Shown here: positions 44,618 to 52,896 of the stretch, piece by piece
Position numbering within the stretch: position 1 is the first letter of the stretch
How the letters are laid out: every line of letters starts with the position of its first letter
NCBI RefSeq assembly: GCF_037914945.1
Contig: NZ_CP149787.1
Location: 1,488,001-1,552,000 of the forward strand
DNA: 64,000 bases
Direction of reading: 5' to 3'
From: Haloterrigena sp. KLK7
GTDB lineage: Archaea; Halobacteriota; Halobacteria; Halobacteriales; Natrialbaceae
Translations under genes and position numbers: made by a program
Notes under the pieces: generated by a model
What the model saw: the letters and a program-made list of their open reading frames with translations, nothing else
Told to the model about the DNA's origin: nothing
The model's database searches: none

Positions 44618-45067
44618 CTACGTCTCGGTCGTGATCTCGAGGCGAAGATCGTCGCCGTCGCTGACCTCGTACTCGGTGGGATCGACCGGCTCGTCGTCGA
44701 CCAGAAACGTCAGCTCCGTCCCCGACTCGCTCCCGTCGTACTCGGTGCCGTCGATGGTCACGACGTGGTCGCCGTCCCGCTGTGCGTACGCGAAGTGGGG
44801 CAGCAGATCGAGTCCCTCGGCGAACGTGACCGGCTCCTCGCCCTCCATGTACCAGTAGTCGTCGTCCTCGTGGAGGTGAAAGGCGATCGAGTCGTTCTCG
44901 ACGTTTTCGGACTGGAATCGGTCCGCGGAGAGGTCGACCGGCTCGCCGTCGACGACGACCGCGATATCGCCCCGATCGTACTCGACCTCGCCGTCGGTGA
45001 AGACGCAGCCGGCGAGTATGGCGAGCGTCGCCGACCCGGCCCCGGCGAGGACCGCCCGTCGATTCAT
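44618..45067 (-). CDS. Lipoprotein of unknown function
   Basis: A 149-residue exported protein. MNRRAVLAGAGSATLAILAGC is a signal peptide with RR near the start (Tat-like) and a lipobox LAGC, so Cys21 should carry the lipid anchor. The mature part is acidic and probably beta-rich (DIAVVVDGEPVDLSADRF, HVVTIDGTEYDGS). No known domain. It lies at the 3' side of the signal peptidases, convergent, and beside the orc1 gene. Confidence 0.8.
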   Translation of the reverse strand: MNRRAVLAGAGSATLAILAGCVFTDGEVEYDRGDIAVVVDGEPVDLSADRFQSENVENDSIAFHLHEDDDYWYMEGEEPVTFAEGLDLLPHFAYAQRDGDHVVTIDGTEYDGSESGTELTFLVDDEPVDPTEYEVSDGDDLRLEITTET

Positions 45068-45190
45068 GTGGAGGAGAAGTGACTCGAGGTATATCGATGC
45101 GTCGTTACTTCCCGCGAGGAGTTCGGTCCGATCTCTCGAGTCGAAGTCGATCCGAGCGCCGCTCTCGAGTCGAATCCGTCGGTCGCTCGT

Positions 45191-47038
45191 TCAGTTCTCG
45201 AACCGCGCTTGCACGAACGGCTGGACGTCGTCGATGTCGGAGAGTCGGGAGTCCGAGAGGAGGACGGCCTCCGTCTCCTCGAGTGGCACCGAGAGGCTGA
45301 TCTCCTTGGTGCGACCGTAGCGGCCCTTGGAGACGACGACGGCGTTGACGATCCCGAGCATGTCGAGTTCGCTGATGAGGTCGGTGACCCGGCGCTGGGT
45401 GAGAACGTCGGCGTCGATCTCCTCGCACAGGCGCTTGTAGATGTTGAACACCTCGCCCGTGTTGATGCTGTGAACGCCGTTCTTCTCGAGCAGGATGATC
45501 GCGAAGAGGACGAGCTTCGACTGCGTGGGCAGCGTGCGGACGACCTCGACGACGCGGTCGAGCTCGATCTTGTCCTGGGCCTCGCGGACGTGCTCCTCGA
45601 CGATCGTCTCGGCCTGGGAGCGTTCGGCGAGTTCGCCCGCGGTCCGGAGGAGGTCCAGCGCGCGACGCGCGTCCCCGTGCTCCTGGGCCGCGAAGGCCGC
45701 ACACAGCGGGATGACGTCCTCGGAGAGCGCGCCGCCCTTGAACGCGACCTCCGAGCGGTGCTCCAGGATGTCCCGCAACTGGTTGGCGTCGTACGGCGGG
45801 AAGACGATCTCCTCCTCGCCCAGCGAGGACTTGACGCGGGGATCGAGGAAGTCGGTGAACTTGAGGTCGTTGGAGATACCGATGATCGACACGCGGGAGT
45901 TCTCGAGTTCGGAGTTCATCCGCGAGAGGTTGTAGAGCGTGTCGTCGCCGCTCTTCTCGACGAGCTTGTCGATCTCGTCCAACATGATGACGACGACCCG
46001 CTCGTCGTAGTCGACGGCGTCGAAGAAGACGCTGTAGACGCGATCGGTCGGCCACCCGGTCATCGGCACCTCCTCGAACGACTCCTTGTCGTCCTCGAGG
46101 GACTCGATTTCGGCCTCGATCCCGCTCCGAGAGTCGAACGGCGTCGAGGCGAGGGGATGGTCCGGCGGGACGTCGTCGGATCGGTCAGCGGACGACCCGG
46201 AACCGGTCAGTTCGGGATCGGTCGTCTCGCGGTCGGGTTCGGCGTCGGCACCGTGAGCGGTACCGTCGTCGCTCCCGTTGGACGGCAGCTGGCTCGCCGG
46301 GTCCTGATCGACCGGGTCCGAGCCGGCGGGATCGGACGGTGGAGACCCCCCTGTTTCGAGTGGAGATTCGCCGGACGACGGCTCGGTTCCGGTTCCAGAC
46401 GAAACGGATTCGTCATCGGTGTCCGGAAGCGCCGATTCGAAGGGGTCGCCCTCGTCGAAGAGATCGGAGCCCTCGGTTTCGGGTCGAGCTGCGGCGTCCG
46501 CGTCCGCGCTCGCGGCCTCGTACTCGTCGAGGGCCGCGAGCAGCGACTCGAGTTCGTCGATCCGGTCGTCGATGCGGGCCTCGTTCTTCTCGATGAACTT
46601 GTTGGCCAACTGCGCGAGCACGCGATACTGGGTGTCGGTGACCTCGCAGTTGATGTACTCGACGTCGCAGGGGACGCTGTACTTCTGGGAGGTGCTCTCG
46701 AGTTCCTTGCTGACGAACTTCGCGCTGGCGGTCTTGCCCGTCCCGGTCTTGCCGTAGATGAGGATGTTCGACGGGGTTTCGCCGCGGAGCGCGGCGACGA
46801 GGATCGTCGCCATCTTGTTGATCTGGTCGCTCCGATGGGGGAGTTCGTGTGGCGTGTACGACGGTCGCAGAACCTCCTTGTTCTCGAAGATCGGTTCGCC
46901 GCTGAGCAGGTCGTCGAACAGTCCCTGACTCGACTCCTCGTCGGCGAGGTCGGACCCGTCGAAACTCGAGAACCCGCCGGTCTCGTCAGTGTGTTCGACC
47001 TCCTCTGATCTCGTCCGTTCTGAATCGTCGTCTGACAT
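45191..47038 (-). CDS. orc1: Orc1/Cdc6 origin-binding initiator
   Basis: AAA+ initiator that binds origin repeats. In 615 residues: an acidic tail, Walker A YGKTGTGKTASAK (about 96-103), Walker B VVIMLDEIDKL (about 349-357), sensor motif GISNDLKF and a C-terminal winged helix (about 500-600). Between residues about 165 and 325 is an insertion rich in Asp, Ser, Gly and Pro, far longer than in most Orc1 proteins. Start at MSDDDSERT; 42 upstream in-frame residues are not Orc-like. An Orc box sits 15-34 bases upstream of the start, so the gene may repress itself. Confidence 0.95.
   Translation of the reverse strand: MSDDDSERTRSEEVEHTDETGGFSSFDGSDLADEESSQGLFDDLLSGEPIFENKEVLRPSYTPHELPHRSDQINKMATILVAALRGETPSNILIYGKTGTGKTASAKFVSKELESTSQKYSVPCDVEYINCEVTDTQYRVLAQLANKFIEKNEARIDDRIDELESLLAALDEYEAASADADAAARPETEGSDLFDEGDPFESALPDTDDESVSSGTGTEPSSGESPLETGGSPPSDPAGSDPVDQDPASQLPSNGSDDGTAHGADAEPDRETTDPELTGSGSSADRSDDVPPDHPLASTPFDSRSGIEAEIESLEDDKESFEEVPMTGWPTDRVYSVFFDAVDYDERVVVIMLDEIDKLVEKSGDDTLYNLSRMNSELENSRVSIIGISNDLKFTDFLDPRVKSSLGEEEIVFPPYDANQLRDILEHRSEVAFKGGALSEDVIPLCAAFAAQEHGDARRALDLLRTAGELAERSQAETIVEEHVREAQDKIELDRVVEVVRTLPTQSKLVLFAIILLEKNGVHSINTGEVFNIYKRLCEEIDADVLTQRRVTDLISELDMLGIVNAVVVSKGRYGRTKEISLSVPLEETEAVLLSDSRLSDIDDVQPFVQARFEN
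46345..46366 (-). promoter_or_regulatory. Orc-box-like sequence inside the orc1 coding region
   Basis: On the bottom strand: TCTCCACTCGAAACAGGGGG, close to the origin boxes (TTCCACTCGAAACGAAGGGG). It falls in the DNA coding for the acidic insertion (residues about 224-231), not a conserved motif. It could be a further Orc1-binding site; binding is not shown. Confidence 0.4.
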
Positions 47039-47052
47039 CCGTCGTACACATA

Positions 47053-47072
47053 CCCCCTCGTTTCGAGTGGAA
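47053..47072 (-). promoter_or_regulatory. Orc box next to the orc1 start
   Basis: Bottom strand TTCCACTCGAAACGAGGGGG, 15-34 bases upstream of the orc1 ATG. A T-rich TATA-like word (GTTATTCC, bottom strand near 47090) lies just beyond, so Orc1 bound here would cover its own transcription start. Confidence 0.65.
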
Positions 47073-47823
47073 TTCGGACCCGAACGCAGGAATAACACGC
47101 AGTAGATGGGACGAATAGGGTCTCCCACTAGTTCGCGTCCCTGAGCCGAGTCCAGTTGATGCAAACGAAACAGAGGAAAACCACGGTATTAAATTCTTCC
47201 CTTCCCTCCACAAGGATCAATCATCGCCGACGATATCGGCCGTCTAGCGGCCTAAACGGGCGGGTACGACGACCATCGAGCGGAGACACCGAAGTCGGCC
47301 ACGTGACAGACGTCCGTTTCGAGTCGATACGATGCCCATAATGAATGTAGTTTCACGCGCGGTCGGGGTATCTTCGGGATCCGATAGGGATCGGGAACGC
47401 GTCGACAAAAATAGCGCTGCTCGCCCGGGGAAGCTGCCGTCCTCGGATACTCATCCTCGAGTACTCATCCCCGAATCGCCGTCGAGAGAGGGAGTTGCGA
47501 CTCGAGAGCGCAAATGAACATCGTGCTGGGAGTATCGATGTTCGCGATGTGGCGGTCAGGCTCATCGGAGATGCCGTTCAAAGCGGGATGGGTGTCCGTG
47601 AAGGTGAGTGAGCGTGGGTCCGACTGACAGGAGTGGAGGCGATGGGAACTGTCGATAGCTGTTCGATGGTGACTGCGAACAGAGCGTCTCTCGAGCAAAG
47701 GGCGTGATATGTTATTTCACAACGGGAATGAGCTATTGATTGATAGTGTTGGTAGTGTGATATAGTAGCAGACACCATGATATGAGTTGTGAGTAAACAC
47801 GATACCATTCCCTACCATTCCAA

Positions 47824-47852
47824 CCCCCCCACCCCTTCGTTTCGAGTGGAAC
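47824..47852 (-). promoter_or_regulatory. Orc box (strong), left arm of the origin
   Basis: Bottom strand GTTCCACTCGAAACGAAGGG plus a long G-run (GTGGGGGGG). Followed on the top strand by a purine run (GGAGGGGGTGGGGGAGGGGG). Same element as 48147-48173 but in opposite orientation. Confidence 0.85.
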
Positions 47853-47885
47853 GCTACGAAGGAGGGGGTGGGGGAGGGGGCGTCT

Positions 47886-48271
47886 CTAGGACGGGAACCT
47901 TTATGACCATAGGCCAGAAACACGGTCCGTAGCACTAGCAAACTAGGTTTTTTACTAGAAGAGTTGGTTCTAGTTACTAGTCCCTACTAGGACAGCTTCT
48001 CTAGGCGGCTCGAGTTACTAGAGTCATCGCTCGACCCGAAATACTCGGTCTCAGGGTTCGTACTGTCCTTCTACCGGATATCTCGGGATCTCTACAGCGA
48101 CGTTCCACCTGATCAATACCGTTCCCCCTCCCACCCCATCGTCGCTCTCCAGTCGAAACGAAGGGGTGGGGGGCTATCTCGCGTCCAGCGAACGTTCTCA
48201 GTGTGTGATTAAGGCTCACTATGAGATCAGATTCTATAGCGAGCTAACCTAGGGGAATCTAGTATCGCTAG
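47886..48271. other. CTAG tetranucleotide cluster in the origin
   Basis: Twelve CTAG words at 47886, 47935, 47943, 47955, 47970, 47977, 47987, 48001, 48018, 48249, 48259 and 48268. CTAG is rare in haloarchaeal DNA; I see only scattered others in the rest of the window. The cluster lies between and just beyond the two strong Orc boxes. Confidence 0.85.
48147..48173 (+). promoter_or_regulatory. Orc box (strong), right arm of the origin
   Basis: CTCCAGTCGAAACGAAGGGG followed by TGGGGGG, inverted relative to 47824-47852. The shared core is TCCA-nTCGAAACGAAGGGGTGGGG. Two inverted boxes with G-runs pointing away from the A/T-rich middle is the typical haloarchaeal arrangement. Confidence 0.85.
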
Positions 48272-48417
48272 TAGAGTATTAGCAGCAGGGTATAATCTCG
48301 AGGCGATTCCGCTGTGCAAATAATGCACAGGTGCTCTCTCATTCGCTTTCCACAGCGACGAACCGACCATCTTCTCCGCAGAGCCAGTCGTCTGTAGCGA
48401 CAGTTCCGATTCCTGTC

Positions 48418-48441
48418 GACCCCCCCAATTTCGACTCGAGT
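48418..48441 (-). promoter_or_regulatory. Degenerate Orc-box-like element
   Basis: Bottom strand ACTCGAGTCGAAATTGGGGG keeps the TCGAAA core and G-run but not the TCCA half. It may be a weak site at the right edge of the origin, or chance (CTCGAG is common in this DNA). Confidence 0.35.
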
Positions 48442-48602
48442 CGACCGTTTCCCGACCGTAGCACCGTATTTGCTCCGCCGGTGGGTATCCATCCATATAA
48501 CTCCGTCTCATTGAATAGTCTACACGTCTGACGTAGGCTTAAGTGGGTTCAGTTTGTAGTACGCGCAGATGCACCACCCCGCGGTGCTGGAGGGCCCCAC
48601 AG

Positions 48603-49241
48603 ATGGGACTGTTCACAGAACTCAAAGATAGTATCTCTCGGGTTACGGATCGCCTCTTCTCGGAAGAGGAACCCAAACGAATCGGTATCTACGGTCCGCC
48701 GAACGCAGGAAAGACGACGCTTGCCAACCGAATCGCTCGCGACTGGACCGGTGACGCCGTCGGTGCGGAGAGTCACATTCCACACGAAACGCGACGCGCA
48801 CGCAGGAAAGAAGGCGTCGAGATCGAACGCAACGGGAAGTCCGTGGAGATCGACATCGTCGACACGCCCGGCGTGACGACGAAGGTCGACTACGAGGAGT
48901 TCACCGACGAGATGGAGGAAGACGACGCCATCCGTCGCTCCCGCGAGGCGACCGAGGGCGTCGCCGAAGCCATGCACTGGCTGCGCGAGGACGTCGACGG
49001 CGTCATCTACGTCCTCGACAGCGCGGAAGATCCGATCACGCAGGTCAACACGATGCTGATCGGCATCATCGAATCTCGAGATCTCCCGGTTCTCATCTTC
49101 GCGAACAAGATCGACCTCGACGACGCCAGCGTCAAGCGCATCGAGGACGCCTTCCCACAGCACAAGACCATCCCCCTCTCCGCGAAGGAAGGCGACAACA
49201 TGGACGAAGTCTACGACAACATCGCGGAGTACTTCGGGTGA
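48603..49241 (+). CDS. oapA: Era-like GTPase, origin-associated protein OapA
   Basis: A 212-residue P-loop GTPase: G1 GPPNAGKTT, G3 DTPG, G4 NKID, with SAKEGDN as G5. There is no KH domain. Position directly beside the orc1 origin and ahead of a DUF2073 and a zinc-ribbon gene is the conserved haloarchaeal oapABC order, on which the name rests. Start at MGLFTELKDS, preceded by a GGAGGG ribosome binding site and a small GC hairpin (CACC-CCGC-GGTG at about 48575). Role in replication is not known. Confidence 0.92.
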   Translation: MGLFTELKDSISRVTDRLFSEEEPKRIGIYGPPNAGKTTLANRIARDWTGDAVGAESHIPHETRRARRKEGVEIERNGKSVEIDIVDTPGVTTKVDYEEFTDEMEEDDAIRRSREATEGVAEAMHWLREDVDGVIYVLDSAEDPITQVNTMLIGIIESRDLPVLIFANKIDLDDASVKRIEDAFPQHKTIPLSAKEGDNMDEVYDNIAEYFG

Positions 49242-49247
49242 TTATCG

Positions 49248-49649
49248 ATGCCAAAAGCAACTAACGCGGACGACCCGGACGCTCCTGACGGTGTCCAGAT
49301 CGACCTGATCAGCGGCGAACGGATGGAGAACATGGCCACCATGGAGAAGATCCGGATGATCCTGGACGGCGTCCACGATGGCAACATCGTCATTCTCGAG
49401 GAGGGGCTGACCCCCGACGAGGAGAGCCGGCTCATCGAGGTGACGATGTCCGAGATCAGCCCCGACGAGTTCAACGGTATCGAGATCGAGACCTATCCGA
49501 AGTCAAAGACGAAGGACTCGTCGCTGCTCGGTCGGATCATGGGCGGCGAGGAGTCCGCGGCGAAGCTGACGGTTATCGGACCCGCCAACCAGATCGAGAC
49601 GCTCCACAAGGACGAAACGCTGATCAGCGCGCTCGTATCCCGAGACTAA
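49248..49649 (+). CDS. oapB: DUF2073 family protein OapB
   Basis: A 133-residue acidic protein conserved next to oapA in haloarchaea (DUF2073). The block LISGERMENMATMEKIRMIL and later NIVILEEGLTPDEESRLIE are the recognisable core. It resembles a KH-like or RNA-binding fold according to length only; that is not shown. It follows oapA by 6 bases and its stop overlaps the oapC start by one base (TAATG), so translation is coupled. Confidence 0.88.
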   Translation: MPKATNADDPDAPDGVQIDLISGERMENMATMEKIRMILDGVHDGNIVILEEGLTPDEESRLIEVTMSEISPDEFNGIEIETYPKSKTKDSSLLGRIMGGEESAAKLTVIGPANQIETLHKDETLISALVSRD

Positions 49650-50623
49650 TGCCACACGAATGTACGAACTGCGGCCGGACGTTCCCCGACGGCTCCAAGG
49701 AGATGCTGTCGGGCTGTCCCGACTGCGGTGGGAACAAGTTCCAATTCGCACCCGCCGCGCGGGCCGCGACCGGCACGAGCGAGTCGGCCACCGCGAACGC
49801 GGCCGATTCGGCGGGCGATCCCGGCGGGAACGCGGCCGAAGCGGCCGACGACGCCGGCACGGTCGAACGCGCCGCAGAGACCGTTCGTGACTGGGTCTCG
49901 TCGGATACGAACCGATCCGCGAATCAATCGCCGACCGACGTCGACGATCAAACGGAGCACTCCTGGCCCTCGAGCGACGACCCGGCCGACGGCGCGGACG
50001 CGACGCCAGCCGGTCAGTTCGAGGAGTGGCCGGAGACAGCCCGCCGGCCCGAGGATCGGTCGCCGTCGGACGCGGACGCTTCCTCGGCATCGACGCCGAC
50101 AGCGGATGCGTCCACGTCGTCGACGCCGACGCCAGACGCTTCCTCGGCGTCGACACCGACAGCGGACGCCTCCCCGTCGTCCTCGAGTGCGAACGCGGCG
50201 GCCGAAGCCGCCGATTCGCCGGACGAGCGGTCGATCATGGCCGACAGCGAGAACGACGCGCAGGCCGACGCCCGGACCGAGGTCGTTTCGACGAACGATC
50301 TACCCGACAAATCGCCCCAGAGCGATCGGGTACCGGACGCTCCGTCCGACGAGGCCGCTCGAGCGGCCGAGCCGGGCGACGGTACCGACGCCCCGCCCAG
50401 CGACGGCCGGGTCGTCAGCGAACCGTCGGGGGAGCAGCCCTCGATCGAGGAACTCCGGGAGGAGCTCAACGAACAGTTCGAGAGCATCAAGATCGTCAGT
50501 CCGGGGCAGTACGAACTCAATCTGATGGAACTCTACAATCGCGAGGAGTACATCATCTCCCTCCAGGAGGACGGTCGGTACGTCATCGACGTCCCGGATT
50601 CGTGGCGGGACGACGAGGAGTAA
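49649..50623 (+). CDS. oapC: Zinc-ribbon protein OapC
   Basis: A 324-residue protein in three parts. The N-terminal zinc ribbon has CTNCGRTFPDG (Cys5, Cys8) and SGCPDCGG (Cys24, Cys27). A long disordered middle contains tandem repeats of DASSASTPTA type around residues 145-185. The conserved C-terminal domain runs from about residue 270: EQFESIKIVSPGQYELNLME then YIISLQEDGRYVID. It is the third gene of the origin-linked operon, whose conservation suggests a role tied to replication. Confidence 0.88.
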   Translation: MPHECTNCGRTFPDGSKEMLSGCPDCGGNKFQFAPAARAATGTSESATANAADSAGDPGGNAAEAADDAGTVERAAETVRDWVSSDTNRSANQSPTDVDDQTEHSWPSSDDPADGADATPAGQFEEWPETARRPEDRSPSDADASSASTPTADASTSSTPTPDASSASTPTADASPSSSSANAAAEAADSPDERSIMADSENDAQADARTEVVSTNDLPDKSPQSDRVPDAPSDEAARAAEPGDGTDAPPSDGRVVSEPSGEQPSIEELREELNEQFESIKIVSPGQYELNLMELYNREEYIISLQEDGRYVIDVPDSWRDDEE

Positions 50624-50899
50624 CGCCCGGTAGCGCGACGAGCGCCCTTCTCTGTACCCCACTCTTTCGACTGCAATTCTCGTCTGAACATCGCCGTCAA
50701 GATACGCTATTGGTATTTCGGTTCCACATGAAATGATGGTTCAAGAACCCGACGGCAGGGCGAGCGATACCGCCGAGCGCGAGAGAGCGACCAGACGTTG
50801 CTGTGTACACGGACGCCCTCGGCGGTGAAACGCCTCGATAGCGGTCTTCTGTCGGGAGAGAAAGATGGATTTAAGCGACGCGGCCGAGTTGCCTTACGC

Positions 50900-50989
50900 A
50901 TGAGCACCCCAACCAAGGTCGTTCTCACCACGATCGCTGCATCGGCACTCCTGGCGCTGCTGGTCGTCGCCCAGACCACCCTCGCCTGA
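50900..50989 (+). CDS. 29-residue single-helix membrane peptide
   Basis: ATG at 50900 gives 29 residues: a short polar start (MSTPTKVV) and one hydrophobic helix (LTTIAASALLALLVVAQTTLA, split at residue 9). Its TGA overlaps the ATG of the next gene by one base (TGATG), which is strong evidence that it is translated. A longer in-frame start exists but adds arginine-rich sequence unlike its neighbours. No function can be named; it may target or regulate the downstream protein. Confidence 0.6.
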   Translation: MSTPTKVVLTTIAASALLALLVVAQTTLA

Positions 50990-51771
50990 TGTTCGCGGCC
51001 CGCGAGCTCTCGAGCCCCGTCGCGGCGGTTCGCGACGAGTACGCGCCCGACGCACGGATCGTCGACTGCGAGCGCGACTTCGAGACGCTGCCGCCCGCTC
51101 AGGCCGAGGAGCTGGGACTGTTCGCCGACGCCCTCGAGCCGGCGAGCTATCCCGCCGACTGGCTGCCCGCGGACGCCCCGCAGTTGCTCGCCCGGTACGC
51201 GAGTTCGGATTTCACCGTCGGGATGCCGGGCGACGGCAGCGTCGTCTGGACCCGCCAGACCGACCCGCCGACGGTCATCGTCAAACCTCGCGTCGAGGGA
51301 TCGCCGGAGTCCTTTATCGACTTCCTGCTCGCCGAGGCGCTCGTCGAACTCGACCTCGCGGTTCCCGAGCACTTCATCGGTTTCTTCGAGGAGACGTATC
51401 CGGACCTGAATCGAGCGGTCGACCTGGATCCGAACGGCACCTACCAGGTGGCCGCCGCGCTGTACGACGGCTGGGTCGGACTCCAGAGCCGCGAGGTCTT
51501 CGCCGACTGGCACGACGACCACCCGGAACTCGCCGACGCGTGGCAGGACGCGGGGACGCGACTCGAGGACCGCGTCTCGGGACTGCCGCGGGCGGTCGCC
51601 CGCGGCGAGACGGAGTTCGCCGACGCGACGGAACTGGCGTGTGCGGCGATCAAGCACGCCATCGAGTTGCCGGCGCCGTTCGCGGCGCTGGACACCGACG
51701 CCTACCGGGATCACGGTCCCGAGTACGCGATTCGGTGGGCCGAGAAGACGTTCGAGTCGCTCGCTGAGTAG
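50989..51771 (+). CDS. Conserved acidic protein of unknown function
   Basis: A 260-residue soluble acidic protein without signal or membrane segment. Blocks such as GSPESFIDFLLAEALVELDL and PEHFIGFFEETYPDLNRAV followed by YQVAAALYDGWVGLQSR look like a conserved helical core. No motif I recognise. Translation is coupled to the 29-residue peptide before it. It ends just before repeat copy D. Confidence 0.72.
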   Translation: MFAARELSSPVAAVRDEYAPDARIVDCERDFETLPPAQAEELGLFADALEPASYPADWLPADAPQLLARYASSDFTVGMPGDGSVVWTRQTDPPTVIVKPRVEGSPESFIDFLLAEALVELDLAVPEHFIGFFEETYPDLNRAVDLDPNGTYQVAAALYDGWVGLQSREVFADWHDDHPELADAWQDAGTRLEDRVSGLPRAVARGETEFADATELACAAIKHAIELPAPFAALDTDAYRDHGPEYAIRWAEKTFESLAE

Positions 51772-51843
51772 CTTCTCGAGGAACTATCGCCATTTCCGAA
51801 CGGAAGCCGCCGACTCGTCGCGGCTGAGTCGTTCGGACTCCTC

Positions 51844-52086
51844 CTGCTATCGTGGCAACGGGGATTGCCACACCCTCCCCAGCCGATTCGCTCGTTCGCT
51901 TCGTCTGCTCACGGACGCGAATCGTCCGTTCGCACGGTACGCGGAACCGGAGGTTCCGCGCCAGTCACTCACTCATCCACTGGAAGACGTAAAGCGTCTT
52001 CCACGCCGTTCGCTCACTCCGTCTGCTCACGGCGCGAAGCGCCGTTCGCACCTCGCTTTCGCTCACCGCGATTCGGCGCGCGCCAC
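51844..52086 (-). repeat. Dispersed intergenic hairpin repeat, copy D (longest)
   Basis: Bottom-strand copy, 243 bp, ending TTGCCACGATAGCAG. Besides the terminal stem GTGGCAA...TTGCCAC it holds four hairpins: 51911-51929 (7 pairs), 51941-51959 (8), 51981-52003 (9) and 52030-52044 (6). The word GTCTGCTCACGG precedes one of the stems as in copy E, so hairpins sit in a common cassette. It fills most of the 386-base gap between convergent genes (51772-52157). Confidence 0.85.
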
Positions 52087-52157
52087 TGCGGGGTCTCGGA
52101 TCGGCACTAGCCGACGCCGGACCCACCGAAAAGCGAAACCGAAACTCGACCGCGGCC

Positions 52158-52736
52158 TCAGAACTCGGCGTCGACGCTGCCGTCCTCGTCCAGATCGATG
52201 ACGCCGTCGAAGAGATCGCGGAACCGCTCGACGAGTTCCGGGTCGTGAGGTTCCTCGGAGACGTGGAAGAGGCCGATGGCGTCGTACTCCTCGAGCAACT
52301 CGAGGATGCGCTCGACGGCCTCGAGCGCGTCGTCGTCGCCGGCGTAGTAGGCGAGTTCGGTCACGGAGTCGAAACTGAGGCGGAGCTTGCCGTCGTGGCT
52401 GTCGAGGAAGCCGTCGATGTGCTCGACGATGCCGTCGATGTCGTCGGGAGCGGCGACGTAGTGGACGGTGTCGCTCTTGCGCCGCGAGTAGCCGTGTTCG
52501 ATGCTCAGCGTGTCGAGGATCTCGGCGCGGTCCTCGTCGACGTCGTAGTACTCGAGTTTCTGTTTGACTTCGCGAGCGGTCGTTCGCGTAGAGACGACGA
52601 GGAAGTGATCGGTATCTGTCTTGAGAAATTCGGTGTCGATACGGTCGGTTTCACCTGTGCTGGGGTGGAGGAGGAGCACGCCGGTGCCGCCTGGGACCGT
52701 CTCCGGTGTGCCGTCTATCTCAAGCGTATACTCCAT
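52158..52736 (-). CDS. RecA/KaiC-like protein without a Walker motif
   Basis: A 192-residue acidic protein. The start reads GVLLLHPSTGETDRIDTEFL, the place where KaiC/RecA-like ATPases have GSPGTGKT; only STGET remains. The following strand and helix pattern (FLVVSTRTTAREVKQKLEYYD; LRLSFDSVTELAYYA) fits that fold, as in haloarchaeal HTR-like signalling proteins. ATP binding is doubtful. The fold call is mine by eye and not certain. It is convergent with the 260-residue protein across repeat D. Confidence 0.65.
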   Translation of the reverse strand: MEYTLEIDGTPETVPGGTGVLLLHPSTGETDRIDTEFLKTDTDHFLVVSTRTTAREVKQKLEYYDVDEDRAEILDTLSIEHGYSRRKSDTVHYVAAPDDIDGIVEHIDGFLDSHDGKLRLSFDSVTELAYYAGDDDALEAVERILELLEEYDAIGLFHVSEEPHDPELVERFRDLFDGVIDLDEDGSVDAEF

Positions 52737-52896
52737 ACTGCCGTGAACAACTTGCGGGACCGACTTAATAGTGCGGATGTTTGTGGGACCGTCGCGTCCC
52801 TACTCGGCGCGAAAAGACGACCCACGGAAGAGTTCGCTCGGCCACGATCCGATGCCCACGGATTTCGGCCGACCTAAACCTCTCCGTCCATTTCTA

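Larger units (their letters stand above)
47039..48602. other. Replication origin (oriC) beside orc1
   Basis: A 1.56-kb non-coding region between divergent orc1 and oapA. It holds two strong Orc boxes in opposite orientation about 300 bases apart (47824-47852 and 48147-48173), one next to the orc1 start (47053-47072), and one degenerate (48418-48441). Between and around them are A/T-rich stretches (47700-47790, 47890-47990) that could be the duplex-unwinding element. G/C runs flank the boxes. The arrangement of Orc boxes, unwinding region and initiator gene matches known haloarchaeal origins. No coding frame with gene-like composition is seen. Confidence 0.85.

Noticed and set aside
47332-48531. 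Several 60-95-codon open frames in the origin
   Set aside because: They overlap Orc boxes and A/T-rich DNA, have no acidic haloarchaeal composition and no neighbour support.
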